A stretch of DNA of 64,000 nt from Oceanitalea sp047302425 (GCF_047302425.1 NZ_CP154855.1:1426001-1490000); one strand, 5' to 3'; shown: positions 25,527 through 34,525, numbered from the stretch's first letter. Notes: generated by a model from the letters alone, not told the origin. Made by a program: numbers and translations.

Positions 25527-27211
25527 GCCGCACCCCCGGCGGCCGCGGCCGGCACCGCGTCCCGCGGCGCGCTGCGCACCTCGACGACGTCGTCGGCGAG
25601 CGCGACGAGCCGCGGCCGGTGGGCGATGACGAGGACGGCGCGGCCCTGCTCCCGCAGCGCGGTGACGACGTCGAGGACGCGCTGCTCGGCGGCGGCGTCG
25701 AGGTGGGCGGAGGGCTCGTCGAGGACGACGAGCGGTGCCGGGTCGAGGAGTGCGCGCGTGAGGGCCACGCGCTGCCGCTGGCCCAGGGACAGGCCGGTGC
25801 CGCCCTGCCCGACCGGGGTGTCCCAGCCGTCGGGGAGGGTGGCGAGGACCTCGTCGAGGCCGCTCGCCCTCGCCGCGTCGAGCGCGCGGTCGTCGACGGT
25901 GCCGCCCGCGCCGACGACGGCGTCCGCCACGGTCCCCGGCACGAGCACCGGCCGCTGGGGCACCCAGGTGACCTGCGCGTGCCAGGACGCCGGGTCGAGC
26001 CCGTCGAGGTCGGCGGGCTCCCCGCCGTCGGCGGGGACGACGAGGACGCGCCCGGCGTCGGGACGGAGCAGGCCCAGGGCGAGCATCGCCGTCGTCGTTT
26101 TCCCGCCGCCCGACGGGCCGACGAGTGCGGTGACCCGCCCCGGCAGCACCTGCGCGGACAGACCCGCAGGGGCGACGACGTCGCGTCCGGGGGCGAGCAC
26201 GCCCACGCCGTCGAGCACGAGCCCGCCGAAGGCGGGGGCGGGGGCGGTGCCGGCCGGCGGGAGGGGGCGCTCGAGGACGGCGAAGGCCTGCTCGGCGGCG
26301 GCGAGGCCGTCCGCGGAGGCGTGGAACTGGGCGCCGACCTCACGGATCGGGCGGTAGGCCTCGGGGGCGAGCATGAGGACGGCGAGGCCGGTGACGAGGT
26401 CGAGGTCGCCGTAGACGAGCCGCATCCCGACCGTGACGGCGACGAGCGCGACGGCGATCGAGGCGAGGAACTCGAGGACCGCGCCGGAGAGGAAGGCGAC
26501 CTTGAGCGTGCTCATCGTCGTGCGCGTGTAGGCCCGGCCCAGCGCCCGGACGCGGGCGCCCGGCCCGTGCTCGCGGCCCAGCGCCTTGAGGGTGCTGAGA
26601 CCGGCGAGGAGGTCGAGCAGCTGGGCGCCCAGGCGCTGCATCGCCACGAGCTTGTCGGCCGCGAAGCGCTGGGTGAGGACACCGATGAGCCACATGAACA
26701 CCGGGATGAGCGGGATCGTGCCGGCGACGATGGCCGCCGACCCGAGGTCGAGGCCCGCGACGACGGCGAGGGTCGCCGGGGTGAGCGTCGCGGCGAGGAG
26801 CAGCTGGGGCAGGTAGCGCACGAAGTAGGGCTCGAGGTCGTCCAGGCCGCGGGTGACGAGCGTGACGACCTCGCTCGGCTCGCGCAGCCCCCGCGGGCCG
26901 AGCGCGACGGCGTGGGCGAGCACCCCCGCGCGCAGCTCGGCGACGACGTCGGTGGCCGCGCGGTGCGCGAGCGACTCCTGGACCACGGTGACGAGCACGC
27001 GCGCGAGGGCGACGGCGGCGAACCACCCGACGAGCGGGGCGACGTCCGCCCAGCCCGCCTCGCCGTCGACAACCGGCGCGACGGCGCCGGCGACGAGCAG
27101 CGCCTGCGCGACGACGAGCCCGGCCGAGGCGAGCCCGAGGACCGTGGTGAGCGCGATGTACCGCCGCGCCGCCCGCGCGTGGCGCAGCAGCCGGGGGTCG
27201 AGGGGCTTCAC
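25523..27211 (-). CDS. cydD: Thiol reductant ABC exporter subunit CydD
   Basis: The 562-aa protein has the ABC transporter membrane domain (PHVT-like helices, with LRAGVLAHAVALGPRGLREPSEVVTL-type coupling region, about residues 20-310) and an ATPase with Walker A GPSGGGKTT, signature GLSLGQRQRVALTRAL and Walker B LVVLDEPSAHLD. It is the partner of CydC. GTG 27211 directly follows the cydB stop with no gap, so coupling to cydB is likely. Confidence 0.93.
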   Translation of the reverse strand: MKPLDPRLLRHARAARRYIALTTVLGLASAGLVVAQALLVAGAVAPVVDGEAGWADVAPLVGWFAAVALARVLVTVVQESLAHRAATDVVAELRAGVLAHAVALGPRGLREPSEVVTLVTRGLDDLEPYFVRYLPQLLLAATLTPATLAVVAGLDLGSAAIVAGTIPLIPVFMWLIGVLTQRFAADKLVAMQRLGAQLLDLLAGLSTLKALGREHGPGARVRALGRAYTRTTMSTLKVAFLSGAVLEFLASIAVALVAVTVGMRLVYGDLDLVTGLAVLMLAPEAYRPIREVGAQFHASADGLAAAEQAFAVLERPLPPAGTAPAPAFGGLVLDGVGVLAPGRDVVAPAGLSAQVLPGRVTALVGPSGGGKTTTAMLALGLLRPDAGRVLVVPADGGEPADLDGLDPASWHAQVTWVPQRPVLVPGTVADAVVGAGGTVDDRALDAARASGLDEVLATLPDGWDTPVGQGGTGLSLGQRQRVALTRALLDPAPLVVLDEPSAHLDAAAEQRVLDVVTALREQGRAVLVIAHRPRLVALADDVVEVRSAPRDAVPAAAAGGAA

Positions 27212-28282
27212 CTAGCCGCGACCTGCGCCGGCGGCCGGCTCGAGCCCGGGCCCCTCGGCGGGGGACAGGCCCTCGTCACCGACGATGTCGCTCACCCACA
27301 CCCGCTTGCGGAAGACCCAGTACGTCCAGCCCTGGTAGCCCAGGACGACCGGCACGAAGACGAGCGCGACGATGCTCATGACGGTGAGCGTCGACTCGGT
27401 GGCCGCGGCCTGCGCGATGGTGAGCGAGAAGGCCGGGTCGATCGAGGAGGGCATGACGTCGGGGAACATCGTCGTGAAGATGAAGGCGACCGCACCGACG
27501 ATGCCGAGGGTGTGGAGGGCGAAGGCCCAGCCCTCGCGGCCCCGGCGGGTGGCGACGATGACGCCGACGAGGCTGGCACCGGCGACGGCGGCCGGGACGA
27601 GCGTGAGGACGGTCGTCGAGTGGAGCGCCTGGGCCCACAGCACCCACACGAGCGCGACGACGCCCGAGCCGATCGACAGGCGGTGGGCCAGGCGGGCCGC
27701 CCGGACGTGGATGGGGCCGGCGGTCTTGAGCGCGACGAAGATCGTCCCGTGGGTGAGGAACAGACCCAGGGTGACGAGCCCGCCGAGGAGTGTGAACGGC
27801 GTGATGAGGGAGAGGAAGCCGCCGGTGAGCTGGTGGGTGCCGCCGACGAGCTCGATCTCCATGCCCTGGACGAGGTTGGCGAAGGCCACGCCCCACAGGA
27901 TCGACGGCAGCCACGAGCCGAAGGTCAGCGCCCGGTCCCAGCGGTCGCGCCACACCGGGTCGTTGATCTTCGCGCGCCACTCCAGGGCGCAGACCCGGAC
28001 GATGAGCGCGACGAGGATGAGGAGCAGCGGCAGGTAGAAGCCCGAGAACATCGTCGCGTACCACTCGGGGAAGGCGGCGAAGGTCGCGCCGCCCGCGGTG
28101 AGCAGCCACACCTCGTTGCCGTCCCACACCGGACCGATGGTGCGCAGCAGGACGCGGCGCTCCTTCTCGTCACGGGCGAAGGTGCGCAGGAGCATCCCGA
28201 CGCCGAAGTCGAAGCCCTCGAGGGCGAGGTAACCCGTCCACAGGACGGCGATGAGCACGAACCACAGCAGGGGCAGGTCCAC
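27212..28282 (-). CDS. cydB: Cytochrome bd ubiquinol/menaquinol oxidase subunit II
   Basis: The 356-aa membrane protein begins MDLPLLWFVLIAVLWTGYLALEGFDFGVGML, the CydB hallmark, and retains GPVWDGNEVWLLTAGGATFAAFPEWYA. It has about eight to nine helices and partners CydA in the high-affinity terminal oxidase that reduces O2 at low oxygen. GTG 28282 lies 11 bases after the cydA stop. Length is typical of the short-loop actinobacterial/Gram-positive type. Confidence 0.96.
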   Translation of the reverse strand: MDLPLLWFVLIAVLWTGYLALEGFDFGVGMLLRTFARDEKERRVLLRTIGPVWDGNEVWLLTAGGATFAAFPEWYATMFSGFYLPLLLILVALIVRVCALEWRAKINDPVWRDRWDRALTFGSWLPSILWGVAFANLVQGMEIELVGGTHQLTGGFLSLITPFTLLGGLVTLGLFLTHGTIFVALKTAGPIHVRAARLAHRLSIGSGVVALVWVLWAQALHSTTVLTLVPAAVAGASLVGVIVATRRGREGWAFALHTLGIVGAVAFIFTTMFPDVMPSSIDPAFSLTIAQAAATESTLTVMSIVALVFVPVVLGYQGWTYWVFRKRVWVSDIVGDEGLSPAEGPGLEPAAGAGRG

Positions 28283-28293
28283 GGGCTAGCTCC

Positions 28294-29790
28294 TCAGTAC
28301 GCGAAGGACAGGGTGGGCGCGGGCTGCTCGTCCCCGTCGGGCGACGGCGGCTCGACCGGGTCGACGCCCTCGCGGACGTAGCGCCGGATGAGCCGGAACC
28401 ACACGACGCCGAGGGCCGCGTAGAGCAGCGTGAACACGACGAGCGAGGTGAGGACGGTGCCGGGGGAGACGACGGTGGAGACGCCGTCGGTGGTGAGGAG
28501 CATGACCTGGTCCACCGGGTTGGCCGGGTTGGGGTGGACCACCCAGGGCTGGCGGCCCATCTCGGTGAAGATCCACCCGAAGCTCGAGGCGAGGAAGGGC
28601 ATGGGCAGGGCGACGAGGCACAGGCGCGAGAACCACACCGAGTCGGTGATCCGGCCCTTGCGCAGCAGCCAGAAACCCGCCACGGCGAGGGCCGCGGAGC
28701 CCGCTGCCAGGCCGATCATGAGCCGGAAGCTCCAGAAGGAGATGAAGAGGTTGGGGTAGAACTCGGTGTCCTCGTCGACCCCCTCGAGGTGCCCGTAGAG
28801 CTCCATCTGCTGGGCCTGGACGTCGGCGACGCCGGGCAGGTAGCTGTCCGGGCCGGTGAAGGAGCCGGTGCCGAGGAAGGAGGTGAGGAAGGGGATCTCG
28901 AGGACGTGGTCGACGTCCTCGCAGTCGTTGCTGCCCGGGATGCCGATCGACAGGAGGGAGAAGCCCACGCCCTCGTCGCCGTAGCAGACGCCCTCGGCGG
29001 CGGCCATCTTCCCCGGCTGCTGCTCGTACATGAGCTTGCCCTGGAGGTCGCCGCTGGCGATGACGCCGAGCCCGGCGACGAGCGTGGCGACGAGGCCGAC
29101 GTAGGCGCCGGGGCGCCACACCTGGCGGGCCTGCTCGGTGTCGCCGCGGCGGGCGGCGCGCACCATCCACCAGCCGCAGATCCCGGCGACGAAGGTGCCG
29201 GCGACGAGGAAGGAGGCGGTGATCGTGTGGGCGTAGGCGGCGATGAGGGTGTTGTTGGTCATCACCTCGAGGAAGCCGCCGACGCCGTCGAGCTCGGCGC
29301 GGCCCGTCTCGGGGTTGTACACCGCGCCGACGGGGTGCTGCATCCACGAGTTGGCCGCGAGGATCCAGTACGCCGACAGGGAGGTGCCGACGGCGACGGC
29401 CCAGATGCACGCGTTGTGCAGCCACTTGGGGAGCTTGCCCTCGCCGAAGATCCACAGGCCGAGGAAGGTCGACTCGAGGAAGAAGGCGGCCAGCGCCTCG
29501 ATGGCGAGCGGTGCGCCGAAGATGTCCCCGACGAAGCGGGAGTACTCCGACCAGTTCATCCCGAACTGGAACTCCTGGACGATGCCGGTGGCGACGCCGA
29601 GGGCGAAGTTGATGAGCAGGACCTTGCCGAAGAACTTCGTCAGCCGGTGCCAGTGGGCCTTGCCGGTGCGCACCCACGCGGTGTGCATGATCGCGACGAG
29701 CGGGGAGAGCCCGATCGTCAGCGGCACGAGCACGAAGTGGTAGACGGTGGTGATTCCGAACTGCCAGCGGGCCAGGTCCAGCGCTTCCAC
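28294..29790 (-). CDS. cydA: Cytochrome bd ubiquinol/menaquinol oxidase subunit I
   Basis: The 498-aa protein contains RWQFGITTVYHFVLVPLTIGLS with heme b595 ligand His18, the acidic cluster in GAPLAIEALAAFFLESTFLG, and the quinol-site GRQPW motif near residue 395. The Q-loop is of moderate, short type. It carries hemes b558, b595 and d and the O2-reducing site in the cytoplasmic membrane. GTG 29790 has GAGGAG upstream. A DosR-type palindrome lies 78 bp before the start, suggesting induction by low oxygen. Confidence 0.96.
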   Translation of the reverse strand: MEALDLARWQFGITTVYHFVLVPLTIGLSPLVAIMHTAWVRTGKAHWHRLTKFFGKVLLINFALGVATGIVQEFQFGMNWSEYSRFVGDIFGAPLAIEALAAFFLESTFLGLWIFGEGKLPKWLHNACIWAVAVGTSLSAYWILAANSWMQHPVGAVYNPETGRAELDGVGGFLEVMTNNTLIAAYAHTITASFLVAGTFVAGICGWWMVRAARRGDTEQARQVWRPGAYVGLVATLVAGLGVIASGDLQGKLMYEQQPGKMAAAEGVCYGDEGVGFSLLSIGIPGSNDCEDVDHVLEIPFLTSFLGTGSFTGPDSYLPGVADVQAQQMELYGHLEGVDEDTEFYPNLFISFWSFRLMIGLAAGSAALAVAGFWLLRKGRITDSVWFSRLCLVALPMPFLASSFGWIFTEMGRQPWVVHPNPANPVDQVMLLTTDGVSTVVSPGTVLTSLVVFTLLYAALGVVWFRLIRRYVREGVDPVEPPSPDGDEQPAPTLSFAY

Positions 29791-30148
29791 TGCGGGTCTC
29801 CTCGGTGGTCAGGACGCCCGGGAGCCGGGCACTGCCCCAACCGTAGGAATCCGGAGAATTACGGCGTGGGACCAAGGTCCCGCGGCGCCTCGCGGGTGTC
29901 CTCCGCGCTGGGCCGGGGGTGCTGTGCGATACTTCTCGTGGTCGAGGGACAGGTCCACACCCCGTTCAGCGGCCCGACGACGACGTAGGTACTCGCCTCG
30001 ACTTCGCGCCGCCTCACCACCCGGGTGAGTGCGCTGCTTGCTGAAGCGGCGGGAGGCCTCGCCGGACGTCCTCCGGGACGGACGAGCGGCGCCTGCGACG
30101 CCGTCGCCGTCCGAGCTGCGCCACCCGGCGGAGGGAGGACGTGAACAG
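29791..30148. other. Divergent control region between cydA and rne
   Basis: Apart from the short reading frame at 30149, the 447 bp between cydA and rne hold no convincing gene. On the minus side, TACGGT (29844-29839) is a plausible cydA -10 box with the DosR-like palindrome just upstream. On the plus side, GATACT (29928-29933) is a plausible rne -10, which gives an mRNA leader of roughly 300 nt with several GC-rich stems. Confidence 0.5.
29868..29881 (-). promoter_or_regulatory. DosR/DevR-type box upstream of cydA
   Basis: GGGACCAAGGTCCC is a perfect 14-bp palindrome, matching the mycobacterial DosR core GGGAC-N4-GTCCC. It lies 78-91 bp before the cydA start, next to the expected -35 region, a typical activator position. 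A DosR-like regulator is encoded at 18829. Confidence 0.6.
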
Positions 30149-30241
30149 ATGACTTCCGTCGCCGGCTCCCGCCGACGACGACGAATAGGCCGCGACGCTG
30201 GTGGTGTGGACGGCGAGCGCGGCGAGGGAACAGTTCCATGA
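30149..30241 (+). CDS. Upstream reading frame / leader peptide of rne with a run of CGA codons
   Basis: A 30-codon frame starts at ATG 30149 behind a strong GGAGGGAGGA ribosome binding site and ends in a TGA overlapping the rne ATG by 4 bases. Codons 8-13 read CGC CGA CGA CGA CGA ATA, giving SRRRRRIG; CGA and ATA are rare in this GC-rich genome. The arrangement suggests that translation of the peptide, slowed at the rare codons, controls translation or decay of the rne message. The peptide itself resembles no family I know. Confidence 0.6.
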   Translation: MTSVAGSRRRRRIGRDAGGVDGERGEGTVP

Positions 30242-33200
30242 CGACGACACCAGAGTCGGCACAGCCCGCCGAGCAGCCCAAGCGCCGTCGGGCGACCCGG
30301 GCGACGACCGCCCCGGCCCCCGCCGAGCAGGCCTCCGCCGAGCAGCAGCCCGCGGAGCAAACACCCGCCGAGACGCCGGCCGCCCCCGCGCCGCGCAAGC
30401 GCGCCCCCCGCAAGACCGCCGCGAAGACCATGGAGGCCGCCGGTACGGACGCGGCCGAGACCACCGCCGAGCCCGCCTCGTCCGAGGCCGCCGCCCCCCG
30501 CAAGCGCGCCCCCCGCGCCCGGAAGGCCCCCGCCGCCGAGACGGCCGAGACGACCGCCGCCCCCGACGCGGCCGCCACCGCCGCGGGCGAGACCGCCGCC
30601 GAGCCCGTCAAGCGCGCCCCCCGTACCCGCAAGACGGCCGCCCCCAAGAAGGCCGCCGCCGCTGCCGACACGACCGAGGCCACTGCCGACACCACCGAGG
30701 CACCCGCCGAGGCGACCACCGCCGACGCCCCGGCCGCCCCCGCCAAGCGGGCCCCGCGCCGCAAGACGGCCAAGACCGCCGAGCCCGCGGCCCCGGCGAG
30801 CGAGGACGCCCCGGCGAGCGAGGAGTCCACCGCGGCGCCGGCCAAGGCCGCGCGCAAGCCCCGCAGCTCCAAGGCCGCTGCCGCCAAGGACACCGCCGCC
30901 AAGGACACCACTGACGCCGCACCGGTCGGCGAGCCCGCCGCCGACGAGGCCGCCCCGCAGAAGCCCGCGAAGAGCCGTAACCGCCGTGCGACCTCCGGCA
31001 CCGTCGAGACGCCCGAGGAGCCGGCAGCCACCGACGCTCCTGAGGCCGAGGCGGCCCCGGCGACGTCCCGTGGCTCGCGTGGTGCGTCCCGCCCGGCAGC
31101 GGCCGAGCGGACCGACGAGGCGGCCGAGCAGGCCGCCGCCGACGAGGAGCCGCGCTCGCGCTCCCGCCGTCCGGCCCGCAGCCCCGAGCAGAAGCTCGAC
31201 GTCCTCGCCTCCTTCAGCGCCGCCGAGCCGGACGCCGACGAGGACGAGGCCGACGAGGAGGAGGCGGAGGACGTCCGCCTGCCCGCGACCGCGCTGCTCT
31301 TCCAGGCCCCGGACCCGAGCCGGGCCCGGCGCCGCGCGCGCTCCGAGGGTGGCACCCCGCGCCGCCGCACCGCCGACCAGGGCGAGCCGGCGGAGACCGC
31401 GGAACCGGCTGCCGCCAAGCAGGCCGAGCCGGCCGTCGAGGACGAGACCGCCGAGACGGCGGAGTCGACCGGGGCGACCGAGTCGACCGAGTCGACCGGT
31501 GAGGGCACCGAGGGCGGCGGCACGCGCCGTCGTCGTCGCCGCGGTGGCCGCGGCCGGCGCAACCGTGGCAACGGCCGCGAGGAGTCCACCGAGGACGCGG
31601 AGGACTCCGAGAGCACCGAGGACACCGAGGGCGAGGCGCCCGCGGCGGCCGAGGTCCCGGACACCGACGACTCGCAGGACGACGACGCTGACGACTCGGA
31701 CGCGGACTCCGAGGACGACACCGAGGGCGCCAGCCGTCGTCGCCGTCGCCGTCGCCGCAGCCGCGGTGACGACGGCTCGGCCACCTCCCGCGAGGGGCGT
31801 GCCGCCCGTGACGAGATCACCGCGCTCAAGGGCTCCACCCGACTGGAGGCCAAGCGCCAGCGCCGCCGGGACGGCCGCGACGCCGGCCGCCGCCGCACGA
31901 CGATCACCGAGGCCGAGTTCCTCGCCCGCCGCGAGGCGGTCGACCGCGACATGGTCGTGCGCGAGCGTGACGGCCGCACCCAGATCGCCGTGCTCGAGGA
32001 CGGCGTGCTCGTCGAGCACTACGTCGCCCAGCAGCAGCAGACCTCGATGGTGGGCAACGTCTACCTCGGCCGGGTACAGAACGTCCTGCCGAGCATGGAG
32101 GCCGCCTTCGTCGACCTCGGCAAGGGGCGCAACGCCGTCCTCTACGCCGGTGAGGTCAACTGGGACGCCGTGGGCAGGGAGGGTCAGCCCCGCCGCATCG
32201 AGCAGGCGCTGTCCTCCGGTGACACCGTGCTCGTCCAGGTGACCAAGGACCCGATCGGGCACAAGGGTGCGCGCCTCACCTCGCAGATCACCCTGGCCGG
32301 CCGCTACCTCGTGCTCGTGCCCTCCGGCGCGATGACGGGCATCTCCCGCAAGCTCCCGGAGAACGAGCGCGCCCGCCTCAAGAAGATCCTCAAGCAGGTC
32401 GTCCCCGAGGGCTCGGGCGTCATCGTGCGCACCGCCGCCGAGGGGGCCAGCGAGGAGCAGCTGCGCGCCGACGTCGAGCGCCTCACCGCGAAGTGGGACG
32501 AGATCCAGGCCGCGGCGGCGTCGACGAAGTCCGCGCCGGTGCTCCTCAAGGGGGAGCCGGAGCTGGCCGTGCGCGTGGTCCGCGACGTCTTCAACGAGGA
32601 CTTCCGCTCGCTCACCGTCTCCGGTGACGGCGCCTGGGAGACCATCTCGAGCTACGTGCGCGAGCTCTCCCCGGACCTCGCCGACCGCATGCACCACTGG
32701 ACCGACTCCCGCGACGTCTTCGCCGAGCACCGCATCGACGAGCAGCTCGCCAAGGGCATGGACCGCAAGGTCTACCTCCCCTCGGGCGGCTCGCTCGTCA
32801 TCGACCGCACCGAGGCGATGACGGTCGTCGACGTCAACACCGGCAAGTTCACCGGCTCGGGCGGCACGCTCGAGGAGACGGTGACGAAGAACAACCTCGA
32901 GGCCGCCGAGGAGATCGTCCGCCAGCTCCGGCTGCGTGACATCGGCGGCATCATCGTTATCGACTTCATCGACATGGTGCTCGAGTCGAACCGGGACCTC
33001 GTCCTGCGCCGGCTCGTCGAGTGCCTGGGCCGCGACCGCACCCGCCACCAGGTGGCGGAGGTGACGTCGCTCGGGCTCGTCCAGATGACCCGCAAGCGCG
33101 TGGGGCAGGGGCTCGTCGAGGCCTTCAGTGAGCCCTGCGAGCACTGCGGCGGTCGCGGGTTCATCGTCCACGACCACCCGGTGGAGAAGAGCTCCTCCGG

Positions 33201-34050
33201 CAACGGGGAGAACGGCAGCCGCCGGCGCAAGCAGCGCGGCGGTGCCAACGGCGGGGCCCGCCCCGCCGAGGCGGCCCCGGCCCCGGCCCCGGCCCCCGTG
33301 GCCGAGGACCCGCAGGCCGTCGCCGCCCGGGAGGCCGTCAAGGCCACGCTCGCGACGATCGCGGCCGCTGCCGCCCAGGCGCACTCCGAGGACGAGCCCG
33401 GGCACGAGGAGGCCGCTCCGGCTGCGCCCCCGGCTGCGGAGCCGAAGCAGCGCAGTGACCAGGACGCCGAGGCCTCGCTCGTGCTGCCCACGGCGCGCTC
33501 CGCCGAGCCCGAGGCGCCCCGGTCCACCGAGGAGGTGCGCGCCTCGCTCGAGGCGCTCGCCGCCGCGCTGCCCGCCGGCCACGACACCCCGGCCGAGGAG
33601 GACGGCGCCGCGGCGTCGGAGCCCGCAGCGCCCGCCGATGAGTCGGCGGTCAAGGCTCCGCGCGCCCGGGGTGGACGGCGCCGGACCGCTCCCGTCGCGG
33701 AGGCCGCGCCCGCGAAGGACGCTGCTCCCGTCGCGGAGGCCGCGCCCGCGAAGGACGCTGCTCCCGTCGCGGAGGCCGCGCCCGCGAAGGACGCTGCTCC
33801 CGTCGCGGAGGCCGCGCCCGCGAAGGACGCTGCTCCCGTCGCGGAGGCCGCGCCCGCGAAGGACGCTGCTCCCGTCGCGGAGGCCGCGCCCGCGAAGGAC
33901 GCTGCTCCCGTCGCGGAGGCCGCGCCCGCTAAGGACGCCGCTCCCACCACGGAGGCCGGCCAGGACACCACCTCCGCCACGGCGGAGCAGTCCGGCACTC
34001 GCAAGCGCCGCCCCCGCAGGGTGACCTCCGGCGGCCCCGTCACCGCCTGA
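30238..34050 (+). CDS. rne: Ribonuclease E/G, actinobacterial type with long disordered arms
   Basis: The 1270-aa protein has a low-complexity Ala/Glu/Arg/Pro N-terminal arm (1 to about 540), an S1 domain beginning near GNVYLGRVQNVLPSMEAAFVD (residue 606), the catalytic domain with Mg-binding Asp865 (VVDVNTG) and Asp909 (IVIDFID), and the Zn-link Cys967/Cys970 (CEHCGGRG). The C-terminal arm (about 975-1270) is disordered and contains seven 12-residue repeats. RNase E initiates mRNA decay and rRNA/tRNA processing; the arms would bind RNA and partner proteins. The ATG overlaps the upstream frame at 30149. rplU normally follows but is 6.5 kb away here. Confidence 0.95.
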   Translation: MTTTPESAQPAEQPKRRRATRATTAPAPAEQASAEQQPAEQTPAETPAAPAPRKRAPRKTAAKTMEAAGTDAAETTAEPASSEAAAPRKRAPRARKAPAAETAETTAAPDAAATAAGETAAEPVKRAPRTRKTAAPKKAAAAADTTEATADTTEAPAEATTADAPAAPAKRAPRRKTAKTAEPAAPASEDAPASEESTAAPAKAARKPRSSKAAAAKDTAAKDTTDAAPVGEPAADEAAPQKPAKSRNRRATSGTVETPEEPAATDAPEAEAAPATSRGSRGASRPAAAERTDEAAEQAAADEEPRSRSRRPARSPEQKLDVLASFSAAEPDADEDEADEEEAEDVRLPATALLFQAPDPSRARRRARSEGGTPRRRTADQGEPAETAEPAAAKQAEPAVEDETAETAESTGATESTESTGEGTEGGGTRRRRRRGGRGRRNRGNGREESTEDAEDSESTEDTEGEAPAAAEVPDTDDSQDDDADDSDADSEDDTEGASRRRRRRRRSRGDDGSATSREGRAARDEITALKGSTRLEAKRQRRRDGRDAGRRRTTITEAEFLARREAVDRDMVVRERDGRTQIAVLEDGVLVEHYVAQQQQTSMVGNVYLGRVQNVLPSMEAAFVDLGKGRNAVLYAGEVNWDAVGREGQPRRIEQALSSGDTVLVQVTKDPIGHKGARLTSQITLAGRYLVLVPSGAMTGISRKLPENERARLKKILKQVVPEGSGVIVRTAAEGASEEQLRADVERLTAKWDEIQAAAASTKSAPVLLKGEPELAVRVVRDVFNEDFRSLTVSGDGAWETISSYVRELSPDLADRMHHWTDSRDVFAEHRIDEQLAKGMDRKVYLPSGGSLVIDRTEAMTVVDVNTGKFTGSGGTLEETVTKNNLEAAEEIVRQLRLRDIGGIIVIDFIDMVLESNRDLVLRRLVECLGRDRTRHQVAEVTSLGLVQMTRKRVGQGLVEAFSEPCEHCGGRGFIVHDHPVEKSSSGNGENGSRRRKQRGGANGGARPAEAAPAPAPAPVAEDPQAVAAREAVKATLATIAAAAAQAHSEDEPGHEEAAPAAPPAAEPKQRSDQDAEASLVLPTARSAEPEAPRSTEEVRASLEALAAALPAGHDTPAEEDGAAASEPAAPADESAVKAPRARGGRRRTAPVAEAAPAKDAAPVAEAAPAKDAAPVAEAAPAKDAAPVAEAAPAKDAAPVAEAAPAKDAAPVAEAAPAKDAAPVAEAAPAKDAAPTTEAGQDTTSATAEQSGTRKRRPRRVTSGGPVTA
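33685..33936. repeat. Seven 36-bp tandem repeats in rne
   Basis: Units of 36 bp encode AAPVAEAAPAKD. Copies 2 to 6 are identical at the nucleotide level; copy 7 has one G-to-T change (GCGAAG to GCTAAG) and copy 1 differs in its first codon. Near-perfect identity implies recent expansion and probable copy-number variation between strains. Confidence 0.95.
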
Positions 34051-34056
34051 CGCCTG

Positions 34057-34085
34057 CTCACCCGCCCCGTCACGGGGCGGGTGAG
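34057..34085. terminator. Perfect 14-bp hairpin after rne
   Basis: CTCACCCGCCCCGT (34057-34070) and ACGGGGCGGGTGAG (34072-34085) pair perfectly around one base. It serves rne and, being symmetrical, the convergent gene whose stop codon lies inside it. Confidence 0.82.
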
Positions 34086-34525
34086 CCGTCGAGGGCGGTG
34101 TGCGCGCGGCGCACGGCCTCGTCCACCCTGGGAAGCAGGTGCAGCGAGGCCTGCCGCGAGAGACCACCGTGCTCGGCGAGCCAGGCCCGCAGCCCTGCGA
34201 CCACGCGCACCTGTGCGCGGGCGTCCCCGTGGTCCGGCAGCAGCCACGCCGGGTGGCAGAAGCCCGGCAGCGCGGCGACGAGGACCTCCGGTCCGGTCAC
34301 CCGCACGACGGCGTCCTGCGGCTCGATCTCGCGCTCGGCGCAGACGAGGACGAGCTCGTCCGGTGTCAACCAGACCTCGCCCTCCGTGTCGAGGTAGGTG
34401 AGCAGGTGGGACCGCACCCGCGGCAGCCGCGCTCGCACCGCGGGGTGGGTGGTCAGGGGCGCGGACGCGAAGAAGGACTCGAGGACCCGCGCTCCCGACC
34501 GTGGCACAGACACCTCATCGACCAT
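34070..34525 (-). CDS. Uncharacterised protein
   Basis: I do not recognise this 151-aa protein. It is predicted to be soluble, has no signal peptide or membrane segment, and is rich in Arg, Ala and Val with several aromatic positions (FCHPAWLLPDHGD). It starts best at ATG 34525, with no clear ribosome binding site, so it may be leaderless; the frame stays open further upstream. It is divergent from the dehydratase-VOC gene with a 69-bp gap, and its stop lies in the rne terminator. Codon use is similar to that of its neighbours. Confidence 0.55.
   Translation of the reverse strand: MVDEVSVPRSGARVLESFFASAPLTTHPAVRARLPRVRSHLLTYLDTEGEVWLTPDELVLVCAEREIEPQDAVVRVTGPEVLVAALPGFCHPAWLLPDHGDARAQVRVVAGLRAWLAEHGGLSRQASLHLLPRVDEAVRRAHTALDGSPAP

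Noticed and set aside
29821..29867. Second DosR box downstream of the palindrome in the cydA promoter
   Set aside because: No other GGGAC-N4-GTCCC match is present in the region.
29809..34167. 1452-codon minus-strand frame antisense to rne
   Set aside because: Composition mirrors the rne codon pattern, with repeats that are just the antisense of the 36-bp array; no start signal or family.
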